64,000 bases of DNA from Paenibacillus cookii (GCF_018333375.1 NZ_BORW01000003.1:124001-188000); one strand, 5' to 3'; counted from the stretch's first letter, positions 36,668-45,432 are shown. The notes: generated from the letters alone by a model not told the origin. Program-made: numbers and translations.

Positions 36668-37330
36668 TTACTGGGGTCTGGTATTAACTTCGAAAATCCA
36701 TATCTTCCCGCTGTAATCCAGCCCGTAATCGAAACCCAACTGGCCGATGCCGGGAAAATGGCGTTCCAGAATAGCCGTGCATTTTCGCGTCAGATGGCGC
36801 ATTTCATTCCGTTTGGCCGCCGAGGAGATGTGGGGCAGCGATCTGCGCAGCCCTTCACTGCAGCTCAGCAAACGCCCGCCTTTGCACAGGTTGGTAACGA
36901 ACAGCCCTTGTCTGGCCAATCGCCCTACCATCGCCCTGAACTCCCAATGGTCTCCGGATTTGACATATTTCACGCGGTAATCGATCGGGCGGCCTTGGAT
37001 GCGCGCCAGATGAATGCCCTGCTGGATCAAATATTTCCGCCTTACCTTGACCCGAAGCAGCGCTTGGTACATGTCGTTAAAATTGGCATACCGGCTCGTT
37101 TGCAAGGATTTCGTAATGCTGTAACCCATGTCGGACCGGTTTATTTTGATCACGCCGTATCCGCCGCCCCCTACGATCGGTTTAACGACGACAAATCCAT
37201 AGGATTCCAACATCGAATAAAGATTTTCCCTATTTAGTCCTCTGGTTTGCGGTATATAAGGGGCTACTTCGGGATCTGTCAGCAGTGCTTCGGTTTTCAG
37301 CCACTTGCTAGCCAACTGTCTTCCCCCCAC
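36668..37330 (-). CDS. YheC/YheD-family ATP-grasp protein (spore-coat associated type)
   Basis: A 220-residue ATP-grasp enzyme with nucleotide-loop VVVKPIVGGGGYGVIK, DYRVKYVKSG and the metal-binding end GLDYSGKIWIFEVNTRPQ. YheC/YheD proteins are linked to the endospore coat in Bacillus and are very numerous in Paenibacillus; the ligated substrates are unknown. The frame extends to 37351, but AAAGGAGG then lies inside it, so I take GTG 37330, 8 nt after that site. It is divergent from a small membrane gene and follows the DnaA boxes. Confidence 0.82.
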   Translation of the reverse strand: MGGRQLASKWLKTEALLTDPEVAPYIPQTRGLNRENLYSMLESYGFVVVKPIVGGGGYGVIKINRSDMGYSITKSLQTSRYANFNDMYQALLRVKVRRKYLIQQGIHLARIQGRPIDYRVKYVKSGDHWEFRAMVGRLARQGLFVTNLCKGGRLLSCSEGLRRSLPHISSAAKRNEMRHLTRKCTAILERHFPGIGQLGFDYGLDYSGKIWIFEVNTRPQ

Positions 37331-37541
37331 TTGTACCGCCTCCTTTCTCACTCTTCTCTTTTAGCATACTCGCCGGAGGCGTTCCTCTCCTGTATGTTTG
37401 TACATAAACGGTGCATATGGGAGGAAAACGGGGGATTGCGGAGTAAAAACGGAAGCATGGAGCCATAATAGTTCTATTGGCGTCTATCGTTTTATCGGAT
37501 ATAATGGGATTTGAATGTGACAAAGGGAGGAAGCTAACGCC

Positions 37542-37754
37542 GTGGCTGAATTTTTCAAGATATTGTACTGGGTTGCCATGATCGGCATGTCGATTACGCT
37601 GGTTGCCGTTACCGTGGGCATTTTCGCCATTGGATTCAAGTTCATTAAAGATAAACGCAAGGGACTGGGCACCGGCTGCATCGTATTCTCCATCCTCGCG
37701 GCAGCGATGATCGTGCTGATGGTTAACCACACCTTCATCGTCCCGGCATCCTGA
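37542..37754 (+). CDS. Small membrane protein of unknown function
   Basis: A 70-residue protein with two predicted membrane helices (YWVAMIGMSITLVAVTVGIFAIG and TGCIVFSILAAAMIVLMV) joined by a basic KFIKDKRKG loop. The start is GTG 37542 with AAAGGGAGG eleven bases away; a perfect terminator follows. I do not recognise the family. The positive-inside rule puts the loop in the cytoplasm. Confidence 0.7.
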   Translation: MAEFFKILYWVAMIGMSITLVAVTVGIFAIGFKFIKDKRKGLGTGCIVFSILAAAMIVLMVNHTFIVPAS

Positions 37755-37790
37755 CGCAAGACACTACCCGAAAACGAACGGACAACGCAA

Positions 37791-37836
37791 AAAAGGGCTC
37801 GCGCCATGCTTCATACGAAGCGGTGCGGGCCCTTTT
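37791..37836. terminator. Bidirectional terminator
   Basis: AAAAGGGCTCGCGCC pairs with GGTGCGGGCCCTTTT between the convergent small membrane gene and the IscA-type gene. Confidence 0.8.
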
Positions 37837-37857
37837 GGACGAGCGGTGGTTTGTGGA

Positions 37858-38217
37858 TCAGCATTCTTCCGGCGCCGGCTTGCCAGCGTTCGTGGCCGTG
37901 CGGAACGAAGCTCCGCAGCCGCAGGTAGCCGTGGCGTTCGGGTTGTGCATCGTGAAGCCGCCGCTCATTCCTGCATCCTCATAATCGATTTCAAGGCCGT
38001 TGATCAAAGGCAGGCTTTGCTTATCGATGACGACCTTCAGGTCGTTGACGTTCATATATACATCGTTTTCCGTTTCTTCGTCGTCAAATCCCATCGCGTA
38101 GGAAAAGCCGCTGCAGCCGCCCTCCTGCACGCCCAAACGAAGGAACATATCCGGCACTTCTTGCTCGGCGAGCATTTCTTTTAGCTTATCGGAAGCGGAA
38201 TCGCTGATTTGAATCAT
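37858..38217 (-). CDS. erpA: A-type Fe-S carrier (HesB/IscA/ErpA family)
   Basis: A 119-residue A-type carrier with the three conserved cysteines in GGCSGFSY and CGCGASF, which bind an Fe-S cluster for transfer to target enzymes. B. subtilis YutM is the syntenic counterpart. A GGAGGGTG ribosome site precedes the ATG. The NifU-type gene at 41376 and several Fe-S consumers (MqnE, SdhB) lie close by. The C-terminal extension after the cysteines is slightly longer than usual (TATNAGKPAPEEC). Confidence 0.92.
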   Translation of the reverse strand: MIQISDSASDKLKEMLAEQEVPDMFLRLGVQEGGCSGFSYAMGFDDEETENDVYMNVNDLKVVIDKQSLPLINGLEIDYEDAGMSGGFTMHNPNATATCGCGASFRTATNAGKPAPEEC

Positions 38218-38705
38218 AAGTCACCCTCCTAAAAGTTTTGCGGAGCCATGCCCCTCGGATCTTTCTTTTTAGCAAAACCGGTATCGTAAGCAGACGCTTA
38301 CTTAAGCTCAGTATACTCCACAAACGGTATCCTCTCAAGTGACCCCAGCCTTCATCCCAGGAAATACCGACCTTTTTTTTCCTCCCTACCGTATTGCGGA
38401 GCCTGAATGTGCGGTTTATAATAGGGTGGGTGACAGGGGAAAGGCATTTGTCGGAATTTTGTCACCAACAGGACAATGGTCTGCCATATTTTTTTGTTAT
38501 TTTTTTCACAAAAAACATTTACATCCATGACGCAGGCAAGCAGATCTGCCGCCCATACTTAACCGGCCTTTGCTCCTTTCGAGCGCATTGACAAGCCGTT
38601 ATTTCAAGACTTGATTGAATGAAGCCGGACACCTTCCGACGAGCGGATTTTTTTGTGTTTTTTGACGCAAAGCCGCAACCCATTACATGAACAGGAGGAA
38701 TGGAT
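38218..38705. other. 488-nt leader region between erpA and mqnE
   Basis: No gene seen. On the plus strand a promoter at 38394-38422 gives a leader of about 270 nt with an inverted repeat GGTGACA...TGTCACC (38429-38466), followed by T-rich stretches. On the minus side GTAAGC-AGAC-GCTTAC (38286-38301) and AGTATACT lie before erpA. The leader length before mqnE suggests RNA-level control, but it matches no riboswitch class I know. Confidence 0.45.
38394..38422 (+). promoter_or_regulatory. Sigma-A promoter upstream of mqnE
   Basis: TTGCGG (38394-38399), 17-nt spacer, perfect TATAAT (38417-38422); about 280 nt before the start codon. Confidence 0.55.
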
Positions 38706-39812
38706 ATGTCCATGATTGTAACATCGAATACCAGCAAGAGAATGCAAGAAATCGCCGAAAAAGTACGCCACGGGGAGCGCCTGAACCTCGAGGATGGCGT
38801 ATTTCTTTATGAAACGGATGACCTGCTGACGCTCGGCCAATTGGCGAATGAGGTCAACCTGCGCAAAAACGGCAAAAAGGTCTATTTCATCGAAAACATG
38901 AGCCTTTATTTCACCAACGTGTGCGAAGCCAGATGCGCATTTTGCAACTTCCGCAAAGACCTCGGCGACGAAGGCGCTTATACGCTGACCGGCCAGGAAA
39001 TGATCGAATACGTGGAGCAGCACATCCATCCAGGCGTCCGCGAATTCCATATCGTCGGCGGCCATAACCACCATATGCCGTTCCAATACTACGTCGACTC
39101 GCTGCAGGCGCTCACCGACCGCTTCCCGGACGTGACCCTGAAAGCCTATACCGCGGCGGAAATCGATTTTTACACGCGAATCAGCGGGCTGAGCATCGAA
39201 GAAGTGCTGAAAGAGCTGCAAAAGGCCGGACTGAAGTCGCTGACGGGCGGCGGAGCCGAAATTTTGTCCGATGAATACCGCAAAAAAATGAAGGTCGACA
39301 AAGCCAACGTCGATCGTTACCTTGAAGTGCACAGAACGGCGCACAATCTGGGCATGAAAACCCATACGACGATGCTGTACGGCGCCATCGAAACGCACGA
39401 AGACCGCATCCGCCATATGATGCAGATCCGCGAGCTTCAGGATGAAACGAACGGTTTCCTGGTGTTCATCCCGCTTTCCATGCAGCCTAGAAACAAAAAC
39501 GCCGGCATCATGCGCCGCAACTCGGCCTACGAGGATTTGAAAACCATCGCCATCAGCCGCCTGATGCTCGATAACTTCGATCACATCAAAGCTTACTTCA
39601 TCAACATCGGCCCGCAGCTGACGCAGGTATCGCTTTCCTTCGGCGCCTCCGACGTGCACGGCACGATCCTCAAGGAACGCATCAGCCATGCGGCGGGAGC
39701 CCTGACGCCTGAAGGCCTGACCCGGAACGAACTGGTGTGGCTGATCAAGGGCGCAGGACGGATTCCGGTGGAACGGGATACTTTCTACAATGAAATCAAA
39801 GTATATGAGTAG
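38706..39812 (+). CDS. mqnE: Aminofutalosine synthase MqnE
   Basis: A 368-residue radical-SAM enzyme with CEARCAFC (C73, C77, C80) for the [4Fe-4S] cluster, plus the MqnE-typical LKAYTAAEIDFYTRISGLS, LTGGGAEIL and RLMLDNFDHIKAYFINIGP. It joins 3-(1-carboxyvinyl)oxybenzoate with SAM to form aminofutalosine, the branch that makes menaquinone by the futalosine route instead of the Men pathway of B. subtilis. The start is ATG 38706, 7 nt after AGGAGG; an ATG at 38700 is too close. MqnC was considered as the alternative, but these motifs favour MqnE. Confidence 0.9.
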   Translation: MSMIVTSNTSKRMQEIAEKVRHGERLNLEDGVFLYETDDLLTLGQLANEVNLRKNGKKVYFIENMSLYFTNVCEARCAFCNFRKDLGDEGAYTLTGQEMIEYVEQHIHPGVREFHIVGGHNHHMPFQYYVDSLQALTDRFPDVTLKAYTAAEIDFYTRISGLSIEEVLKELQKAGLKSLTGGGAEILSDEYRKKMKVDKANVDRYLEVHRTAHNLGMKTHTTMLYGAIETHEDRIRHMMQIRELQDETNGFLVFIPLSMQPRNKNAGIMRRNSAYEDLKTIAISRLMLDNFDHIKAYFINIGPQLTQVSLSFGASDVHGTILKERISHAAGALTPEGLTRNELVWLIKGAGRIPVERDTFYNEIKVYE

Positions 39813-39875
39813 GGCAATTGGGGGCAAACGCGCCAATCCTTAATCCCGATGCAAAAGAAAGGAAAGACGGACTTA

Positions 39876-40937
39876 ATGAGAAAATTTGTCATCCTTGGTG
39901 GAGGTTACGGCGGCCTGGCGATGATCGAAGGCCTGGTGAACGGCAATCTTCCGGCGGATATCGAAATCGTGCTGGTCGACCGGATGCCGTTCCAAGGCAT
40001 CAAAACGGAATACTACGCGCTTGCGGCCGGAACGGCTTCGGATTTCGATCTTCGGATCCAGTTCCCGCAGCATAACCAGCTGACCAAAAGATACGGCGAA
40101 GTGACGTCCATTGATCTGGAGAAGAAGCTGGTTCACATGGATCAGGACGAACCGATCGAATACGACTATCTTGCGATCGCCCTCGGCTGCACGGACCGTT
40201 ATCACGGCATTCCGGGCGCCGAGGAGTATACGAACAGCATCCAGACCTTTTCCAGCACCCGCAAAACGTATCAGCGCTTGAACGACATCAAGCCGTACGG
40301 CCAGGTTCATATCATCGGCGGAGGCTTGAGCGGCGTCGAAACGGCCGCGGAGCTTCGCGAGAGCCGTCCCGACCTGAACATCACGATTCTTGACCGGGGC
40401 AGCCGGGTGCTGTCGGCCTTCCCTTCCACGCTTTCCGCTTACGTGGAGCAGTGGTTCCGCGATCATGACGTCAATACGAGATCCCATATCTCGGTATCGC
40501 GCGTCGAGCAGGGAGCGGTATACAACGGCGACGAGGCGATTTATACCGACGCGGCCGTCTGGACCGGAGGCATTCAGCCGGTCAAGGTCGTCCAGGATCT
40601 CGATTTGCCGAAAGACCGCGGCGGGCGGCTTCTGATCAACGAATATTCGCAGCTTCCGGATTATCCGGAGGTTTACGTGATCGGGGACTGCGCGAGCATT
40701 CCTTTTGCCCCAAGCGCGCAGGCTGCCGGCGCCCAAGCCGAGCAGGTGGCGGAAGTGATCCACGCCCTTTGGCGGGGAGATACGCCGAAAATCCATAAAA
40801 TCCGCCTGAAGGGCACGCTCGGTTCGCTCGGCAGCAAAGCGGGCTTCGGATTGATGGGGAAAACCTCCGTAAAAGGAAGAGTACCCCGCATCCTGAAGAG
40901 CGGGGTACTCTGGTTGTCCAAACGCCATTTCGGCTAG
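39876..40937 (+). CDS. yutJ: NDH-2-like FAD/NAD(P) oxidoreductase, YutJ-type
   Basis: A 353-residue flavoprotein with FAD motif FVILGGGYGGLAMIE, second Rossmann VHIIGGGLSGVETAAEL, TDAAVWTGGI and late FAD motif VYVIGDCAS. B. subtilis YutJ occupies the same place next to yuzB and yutI. It is related to type II NADH dehydrogenases; donor and acceptor are not proven. ATG 39876 follows AAAGGAAAG. It lies 63 nt after mqnE, probably the same transcript, which couples a quinone-biosynthesis gene to a possible quinone reductase. Confidence 0.86.
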   Translation: MRKFVILGGGYGGLAMIEGLVNGNLPADIEIVLVDRMPFQGIKTEYYALAAGTASDFDLRIQFPQHNQLTKRYGEVTSIDLEKKLVHMDQDEPIEYDYLAIALGCTDRYHGIPGAEEYTNSIQTFSSTRKTYQRLNDIKPYGQVHIIGGGLSGVETAAELRESRPDLNITILDRGSRVLSAFPSTLSAYVEQWFRDHDVNTRSHISVSRVEQGAVYNGDEAIYTDAAVWTGGIQPVKVVQDLDLPKDRGGRLLINEYSQLPDYPEVYVIGDCASIPFAPSAQAAGAQAEQVAEVIHALWRGDTPKIHKIRLKGTLGSLGSKAGFGLMGKTSVKGRVPRILKSGVLWLSKRHFG

Positions 40938-41188
40938 TCCAGCTCGAGGCTGTCCCAAGCCTCGAGCTCTTTTATTTTGGCCATGATCGCCTCGTAAAGC
41001 TCGTCCGCGCTGTCGGCGTCGACGATTTCGCCGTTGACCATGGCGAACGGCATCATGGCGCATTGGCCGCAATTGCTTAAGCAGCCGTACTCTATCACAT
41101 CATAGTCCGGATTTTCTTCCAGCTTTTCCATGACTTCATCGGTTCCGAAATGCATGTTGTTCGTGCAAAACTCGATAATGGGTCTCAA
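40934..41188 (-). CDS. yuzB: YuzB-family protein (DUF1450)
   Basis: An 84-residue protein with four cysteines (EFCTNN, YGCLSNCGQC) that look able to hold a metal or Fe-S cluster. The function is unknown. The start appears to be TTG 41188 with AGGTGATG upstream. Its end overlaps the convergent yutJ 3' end by 4 nt. Variant leader palindrome G lies 31 nt before the start. Confidence 0.82.
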   Translation of the reverse strand: MRPIIEFCTNNMHFGTDEVMEKLEENPDYDVIEYGCLSNCGQCAMMPFAMVNGEIVDADSADELYEAIMAKIKELEAWDSLELD

Positions 41189-41219
41189 TTGACATCACCT
41201 GCTTCATGAATGAATATCA

Positions 41220-41236
41220 GGATTGTGTATTAATCC
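41220..41236 (-). repeat. Leader palindrome copy G (variant, GGATT-N7-AATCC)
   Basis: GGATTAATACACAATCC on the minus strand: five-base arms, with a longer loop than the other copies. 31 nt before yuzB. Confidence 0.5.
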
Positions 41237-41375
41237 TTGGAATAATGAACTTCCCTTAGTTTAGCGGGGCAAAAACAAAATATCAATGCCGTTCATGCGT
41301 TCCGAGCAGATATAGCCATTTTATTTTGGCTCGTTTTGTAATATAATAATCATTACAGGAAAGGAGTTGAAACTA

Positions 41376-41621
41376 ATGAGCGAAAACGCACAAAGCACCA
41401 TGTACGATGAGGTAGCGGAAGTGCTGGATAAGCTTCGTCCGTTCCTTCAGCGCGATGGCGGTGACGTGGAACTGGTTGACGTGGAAGACGGCATCGTGAA
41501 ATTGAAATTGATGGGTGCATGCGGAAGCTGCCCAAGCTCCACCATTACACTCAAAGCCGGGATTGAACGCGCCCTCGTTGAGGAAGTCGACGGAATCAAC
41601 GACGTTATTCAAGTATTCTAA
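41376..41621 (+). CDS. yutI: NifU-like Fe-S scaffold protein
   Basis: An 81-residue NifU C-terminal-domain protein with [15 protein letters not shown] and the cluster-binding [10 protein letters not shown] (C49, C52). It can assemble [4Fe-4S] clusters and pass them on. AAAGGAG, nine bases before ATG 41376, settles the start; an in-frame TTG at 41367 overlaps that site. Own terminator follows. Confidence 0.92.
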   Translation: MSENAQSTMYDEVAEVLDKLRPFLQRDGGDVELVDVEDGIVKLKLMGACGSCPSSTITLKAGIERALVEEVDGINDVIQVF

Positions 41622-41644
41622 TCCCATTTCATATCTTCAATCGC

Positions 41645-41686
41645 AAAGAGTCCTGCCTTCTAACCGGAAGCGCAGGACTCTTTTTT
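41645..41686. terminator. Bidirectional terminator after yutI
   Basis: AAAGAGTCCTGC pairs with GCAGGACTCTTTTTT. Confidence 0.85.
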
Positions 41687-41688
41687 GT

Positions 41689-42477
41689 TCATGATTTGGG
41701 GCCGGCCGGTTCGATCCAAGGACGGATCGGGTCCAGCCCGCCGGAAACGTCCATGATGTTGCCCGTGATGAAATCCGAGTCCTCATGGCATAAATAACGG
41801 ATGACGCGGGCGATGTCTTCCCCGCTTCCCGGCCTTCCCCGGGGCGTTTCTCCGTCCGAAAGGCCGGATACCTCCGCAATCGTTTTTTCCTTGTTGTCTC
41901 CGCGAATGTCGCCGGGACAGACCATGTTGACGGTAATGCCGAACGGTGCTTCTTCCACCGCAAGCGTCTTCGTGAACGAAACCAGGCCCGTTTTCGCCGC
42001 GGCATATACCGCCCGGTGCGGCCAGGCCCTTGCTTCCGACGCATGGCCATAGCCGAAATGGATGATCCTTCCCCATTTTTTATGCCGCATGGCCGGCAAG
42101 ACGAGATGATCCAGCAGCATCGTGCCGACCAGGTTCCCCTGGACGAGCGACAGAATTTCTTCCTTCGCGTATTCGGCAAACAATCTCCTCTCGCGGATGA
42201 ACGGTCCGGCGTTGTTGACGACGATATCCGCGCTTCCCAGCCGGGATTCCACCTGACGCACCAGCTCTTCAATCTGGGCCGCCTCCGAAATGTCCGCCTG
42301 GACGGCAATGCACCGTACTCCAAGCTCCTCGATCCGCTGTTTGAGCTCTTCCGCCTCCTGCCGGCTGTGCACGTAGTTGAGCGCGATGTCGCAACCCTGC
42401 TCGGCCAGCGTGAGCGCCGTCATTTTTCCAAGCCCTTTTGCGCTTCCGGTAATCAAGGCGATTTTATCCTTCAACAT
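41689..42477 (-). CDS. Short-chain dehydrogenase/reductase with displaced catalytic serine
   Basis: A 262-residue FabG-like SDR with TGSAKGLG at the cofactor site, VVNNAG, Y158 and K162 (YAAAK). The position that normally holds the catalytic serine reads IIHFGYGHAS, with glycine/tyrosine/histidine there and the only serine (S147) closer to Y158 than usual. The cofactor site and the tyrosine/lysine pair are intact. GGAGGAGGAG sits just before ATG 42477. Leader palindrome C lies 52 nt upstream. Substrate unknown. Confidence 0.85.
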   Translation of the reverse strand: MLKDKIALITGSAKGLGKMTALTLAEQGCDIALNYVHSRQEAEELKQRIEELGVRCIAVQADISEAAQIEELVRQVESRLGSADIVVNNAGPFIRERRLFAEYAKEEILSLVQGNLVGTMLLDHLVLPAMRHKKWGRIIHFGYGHASEARAWPHRAVYAAAKTGLVSFTKTLAVEEAPFGITVNMVCPGDIRGDNKEKTIAEVSGLSDGETPRGRPGSGEDIARVIRYLCHEDSDFITGNIMDVSGGLDPIRPWIEPAGPKS

Positions 42478-42529
42478 TGCTCCTCCTCCATGGGCATCGG
42501 AAACCCGTTCCAAGTTTCAATATGTATCC

Positions 42530-42546
42530 GGATTTTTGCGAAATCC
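42530..42546 (-). repeat. Leader palindrome copy C (GGATTT-CGCAA-AAATCC)
   Basis: Exact arms with a 5-nt centre, 52 nt before the SDR start; a TATAAA lies immediately upstream of it on the minus strand. Confidence 0.7.
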
Positions 42547-42685
42547 TCATATTTATAACCGTATTTCATCGATTCGTTATGTATTCCCTGCTCTTCTAGT
42601 ATAGAAGATTGGACGGCTTCCCAGCAACTTGAAGGCGGCAGCGTTCGGAATTTCTGCAAAGGTTCGCAGCCCATAGGAAGAAGCA

Positions 42686-42722
42686 TAAAAAAATCCGCGA
42701 AGGCATGAACGCCTCCGCGGAT
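42686..42722 (-). terminator. Terminator of the metNPQ operon
   Basis: ATCCGCG pairs with CGCGGAT (with AGGCGTT/GCC support inside), followed on the minus strand by seven T. Confidence 0.85.
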
Positions 42723-42769
42723 CTTCGTCTTACGGTATGCTCAAATGGACGGGTCATAGGCTTAAGCGA

Positions 42770-43612
42770 TTAAAATGCCGGAATGACGGCCCCTTTGTAT
42801 TGGTCTTCGATGAATTTTTTGACGTCGTCGGAAGTCAGCGCCGCAGCCAGTTTTTTGATCGCGTCGGAATCTTTGTTGTCCGGGCGGGCTACGAGAATGT
42901 TCGCGTAAGGATTATCTTTGTCTTCCATGAACAGCGCTTCTTTCACGGGATCGATGCCGGAATCCAGCGCGTAGTTCGTGTTGATGACCGCCAGGTCGAA
43001 TTGGTCCAATTGGCGTGGAAGCATGGCGGCGTCAAGCTCTTTGATTTTGATGTTTTTCGGATTTTCGACGATGTCTTTGACGGTGGCTTGAATCATGTTG
43101 TCTTGTTTCAGTTTGATCAGCCCGTTTTTCGCCAGCAGGCTCAGCGCGCGGCCGCCGTTCGTTTTGTCGTTCGGAATGCCGACGACTGCGCCGTCTTTGA
43201 TTTCGTCCACGGATTTCACCTTTTTGGAATACGCGCCAAGCGGCTCCACGTGCACGGCTACGACAGGGACGAGATCCATGTTGCGGGTTTTGTTTTCGTC
43301 GTCAAGATACGGTTTATGCTGGAAGAAGTTTGCGTCAAGCTGCTTTTGGAACGTTTGAACGTTAGGCTGCACGTAATCGGAAAATTCCTTGATTTCCAGT
43401 TTTACGCCTTCTTTTTCAAGCGCCGGCTGAATGTGCTTCAAAATTTCCGCATGCGGTACGGCCGTAGCTCCCACCGTCAACGTGACGGTTTTGGCTTCAG
43501 TCCCTTTGTTTTCCCCGCCTGCCGCCGGTTTCTCCTCGGCGTTTTTGTTTCCGCAAGCGGCAAGCGCCACCACGAGAATGAGGCTGAGCAATGCAAACAA
43601 TCCTTTTTTCAT
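42770..43612 (-). CDS. metQ: Methionine ABC transporter substrate-binding lipoprotein
   Basis: A 280-residue NlpA/MetQ-family binding protein. A lipoprotein signal ends in LAAC (C20), then a low-complexity linker and the mature domain (TVGATAVPHAEILKHIQPAL). Typical MetQ segments include QFSDYVQPN-like EFSDYVQPN, IPNDKTNGGRALSLL and AVINTNYALDSG. It captures methionine outside the membrane. It is the last gene of the operon, after an internal hairpin, and is expected to be controlled by the SAM-I riboswitch upstream of metN. Confidence 0.93.
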   Translation of the reverse strand: MKKGLFALLSLILVVALAACGNKNAEEKPAAGGENKGTEAKTVTLTVGATAVPHAEILKHIQPALEKEGVKLEIKEFSDYVQPNVQTFQKQLDANFFQHKPYLDDENKTRNMDLVPVVAVHVEPLGAYSKKVKSVDEIKDGAVVGIPNDKTNGGRALSLLAKNGLIKLKQDNMIQATVKDIVENPKNIKIKELDAAMLPRQLDQFDLAVINTNYALDSGIDPVKEALFMEDKDNPYANILVARPDNKDSDAIKKLAAALTSDDVKKFIEDQYKGAVIPAF

Positions 43613-43721
43613 TGTAAATCCCCCTTTAATTGATCAACTTAATAAGATTTATGATTGGAGAACTTGGCGCATGTCTTTCCTTTGAAGCGGAAACCACATG
43701 CAGGCGCCAAAGCTCTCCCGA

Positions 43722-43739
43722 CATCCGAAGGTTCGGATG
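43722..43739 (-). other. Hairpin between metP and metQ
   Basis: CATCCGA-AGGT-TCGGATG forms a 7-bp hairpin in the 141-nt gap, without a T tract. It could stabilise or process the metQ part of the mRNA. Confidence 0.5.
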
Positions 43740-43753
43740 GAATTACCCTTCTA

Positions 43754-44422
43754 TCATTTGCGCGTAAAATGCTTGACGAGCCGGTCACCGGCCATCTGCA
43801 GCACCTGCACCAAAACGATCATAAACAGCACGGAAATGATCATGACTTCCTTCTGATACCGGTAATAACCGTAACGGATCGCAAGGTCTCCAAGCCCGCC
43901 GCCGCCGACCATGCCGGACATGGCCGTATAGGATACCAGCGTGACGACCGTGATCGTAATGCCTGCAAGCAGGCCCGGTCTGGCTTCCGGCAGCAGCACC
44001 TTCATGATGATCTGCCACGTGGAAGCGCCCATCGACTGCGCGGCTTCCAGCACGCCCCGGTCCACCTCGCGCAGCGAGGTCTCCACCAGTCTGGCAAAAA
44101 ACGGCGCGGCCGCGATCACCAGCGGCGGAATCGTCCCGAGCACTCCATAGGATACGCCCACGATCCATGTCGTAAACGGGATCAAAGCAACGATCAGGAT
44201 GATAAACGGCACGGAACGCAAAATGTTGACGATGACCGACAGCACGTTGTAGACGATCCGCACCCAGCCGGTGTTCGATCGCGACGTCTGGTACAGCAGC
44301 ACGCCAAGCGGCAGGCCGAGAATAAACGTAAACACCGCGGAGGAAACGAGCATTTTCAGCGTATCCGCGCTGGCTACGCCGATTTCGTTCCAATCCAGCA
44401 GCGAAAAATCAATACCGAACAT
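43754..44422 (-). CDS. metI: Methionine ABC transporter permease
   Basis: A 222-residue permease with five hydrophobic segments and the EAA-type loop EVDRGVLEAAQSMGAS that docks on the ATPase. It moves methionine inward with MetN and MetQ. Its ATG overlaps the metN stop codon by one base, so translation is coupled. Confidence 0.94.
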   Translation of the reverse strand: MFGIDFSLLDWNEIGVASADTLKMLVSSAVFTFILGLPLGVLLYQTSRSNTGWVRIVYNVLSVIVNILRSVPFIILIVALIPFTTWIVGVSYGVLGTIPPLVIAAAPFFARLVETSLREVDRGVLEAAQSMGASTWQIIMKVLLPEARPGLLAGITITVVTLVSYTAMSGMVGGGGLGDLAIRYGYYRYQKEVMIISVLFMIVLVQVLQMAGDRLVKHFTRK

Positions 44423-45432
44423 CAGTCATACACCTCCACGTCCAAACCTTCGTCCCGAACCTTCCGGATCGTTTCCTCGATCGGCCCGGACTCGCCTTCC
44501 AGCCGAACGATCAGCTGGCCGTAAGGGATGTCCTTGATCTTCGAAATCGTCCCCTGCAAAATCGCGAAATCGACGCCGGTTTCCCTTGCCGTCCGAGATA
44601 AAATCGAGTCGTATGTTTTTTCCCCCAGGAACGTCAGCTTGCATAGCTTGGACGAACCGTCATGCGGCGCCTGCAGCGCAAGCTGGGCGGATTCTCCCGC
44701 CTCGCCGAGGATAAACTCGCGGGTCACCGGATGCTGCGGCTTCAGGAACACTTCGGCCACGGCCCCCTCCTCCACGATGCCGCCTTGATGAATGACGGCG
44801 ACGCGGTCGCAAATGCTTTGGATGACATGCATCTCATGCGTGATGAGGACGATGGTCAGGTTGAATTTTTGGTTGATGTCAAGCAGCAGCTTGAGTATGG
44901 AATCGGTCGTCTGCGGATCCAAAGCCGATGTGGCTTCGTCGCACAGCAGCACCTGCGGGTCGCTGGCCAGCGCGCGGGCAATGCCGACCCTTTGCTTCTG
45001 GCCGCCGGACAGCTGCGCCGGATATTTGTCGCGGTGATCCTCCAGCCCGACAAGCTGAAGGAGTTCGTTCACTTTGTTCGCGATTTTGGCTTTATCCACA
45101 TGGGCGAGCCGCAGCGGAAACGCGATGTTGTCGTAGACGGTCGCCGAGCTCAGCAGATTGAAATGCTGGAAAATCATGCCGATTTCCCTGCGCTTGGTCT
45201 GCAGCTGCTGCTTGCCGAGCTTGGTCAAATCCACGCCATCGACCCATACCTCGCCGGACGTCGGCCGCTCCAACAGGTTCATGCAGCGGATCAGCGTGCT
45301 TTTGCCGGCGCCGGAATGTCCGATGACCCCGAAGATCTCTCCTTTTTTAATGGAAAGGTTAAGGCCGGATAGAGCTTCCGTCGTCTTCGTGCCTTTGCCG
45401 TATCTTTTGGTTACTTGTTTCAATTCAATCAA
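44422..45432 (-). CDS. metN: Methionine ABC transporter ATP-binding protein
   Basis: A 336-residue ATPase: Walker A GHSGAGKST, signature LSGGQKQR, Walker B LLCDEATSALD, H-loop LITHEM, and a C-terminal NIL domain (from about residue 255, CKLTFLGEKTYDS) that senses methionine and inhibits transport. The start is a TTG at 45432, 7-8 nt after AAGGAGAG. A frame running 309 bases further up only translates the riboswitch. First gene of metNPQ. Confidence 0.94.
   Translation of the reverse strand: MIELKQVTKRYGKGTKTTEALSGLNLSIKKGEIFGVIGHSGAGKSTLIRCMNLLERPTSGEVWVDGVDLTKLGKQQLQTKRREIGMIFQHFNLLSSATVYDNIAFPLRLAHVDKAKIANKVNELLQLVGLEDHRDKYPAQLSGGQKQRVGIARALASDPQVLLCDEATSALDPQTTDSILKLLLDINQKFNLTIVLITHEMHVIQSICDRVAVIHQGGIVEEGAVAEVFLKPQHPVTREFILGEAGESAQLALQAPHDGSSKLCKLTFLGEKTYDSILSRTARETGVDFAILQGTISKIKDIPYGQLIVRLEGESGPIEETIRKVRDEGLDVEVYD

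Noticed and set aside
42478..42686. A possible 71-residue gene before the SDR
   Set aside because: No ribosome site, and the leader palindrome would lie within it; it fits untranslated leader better.
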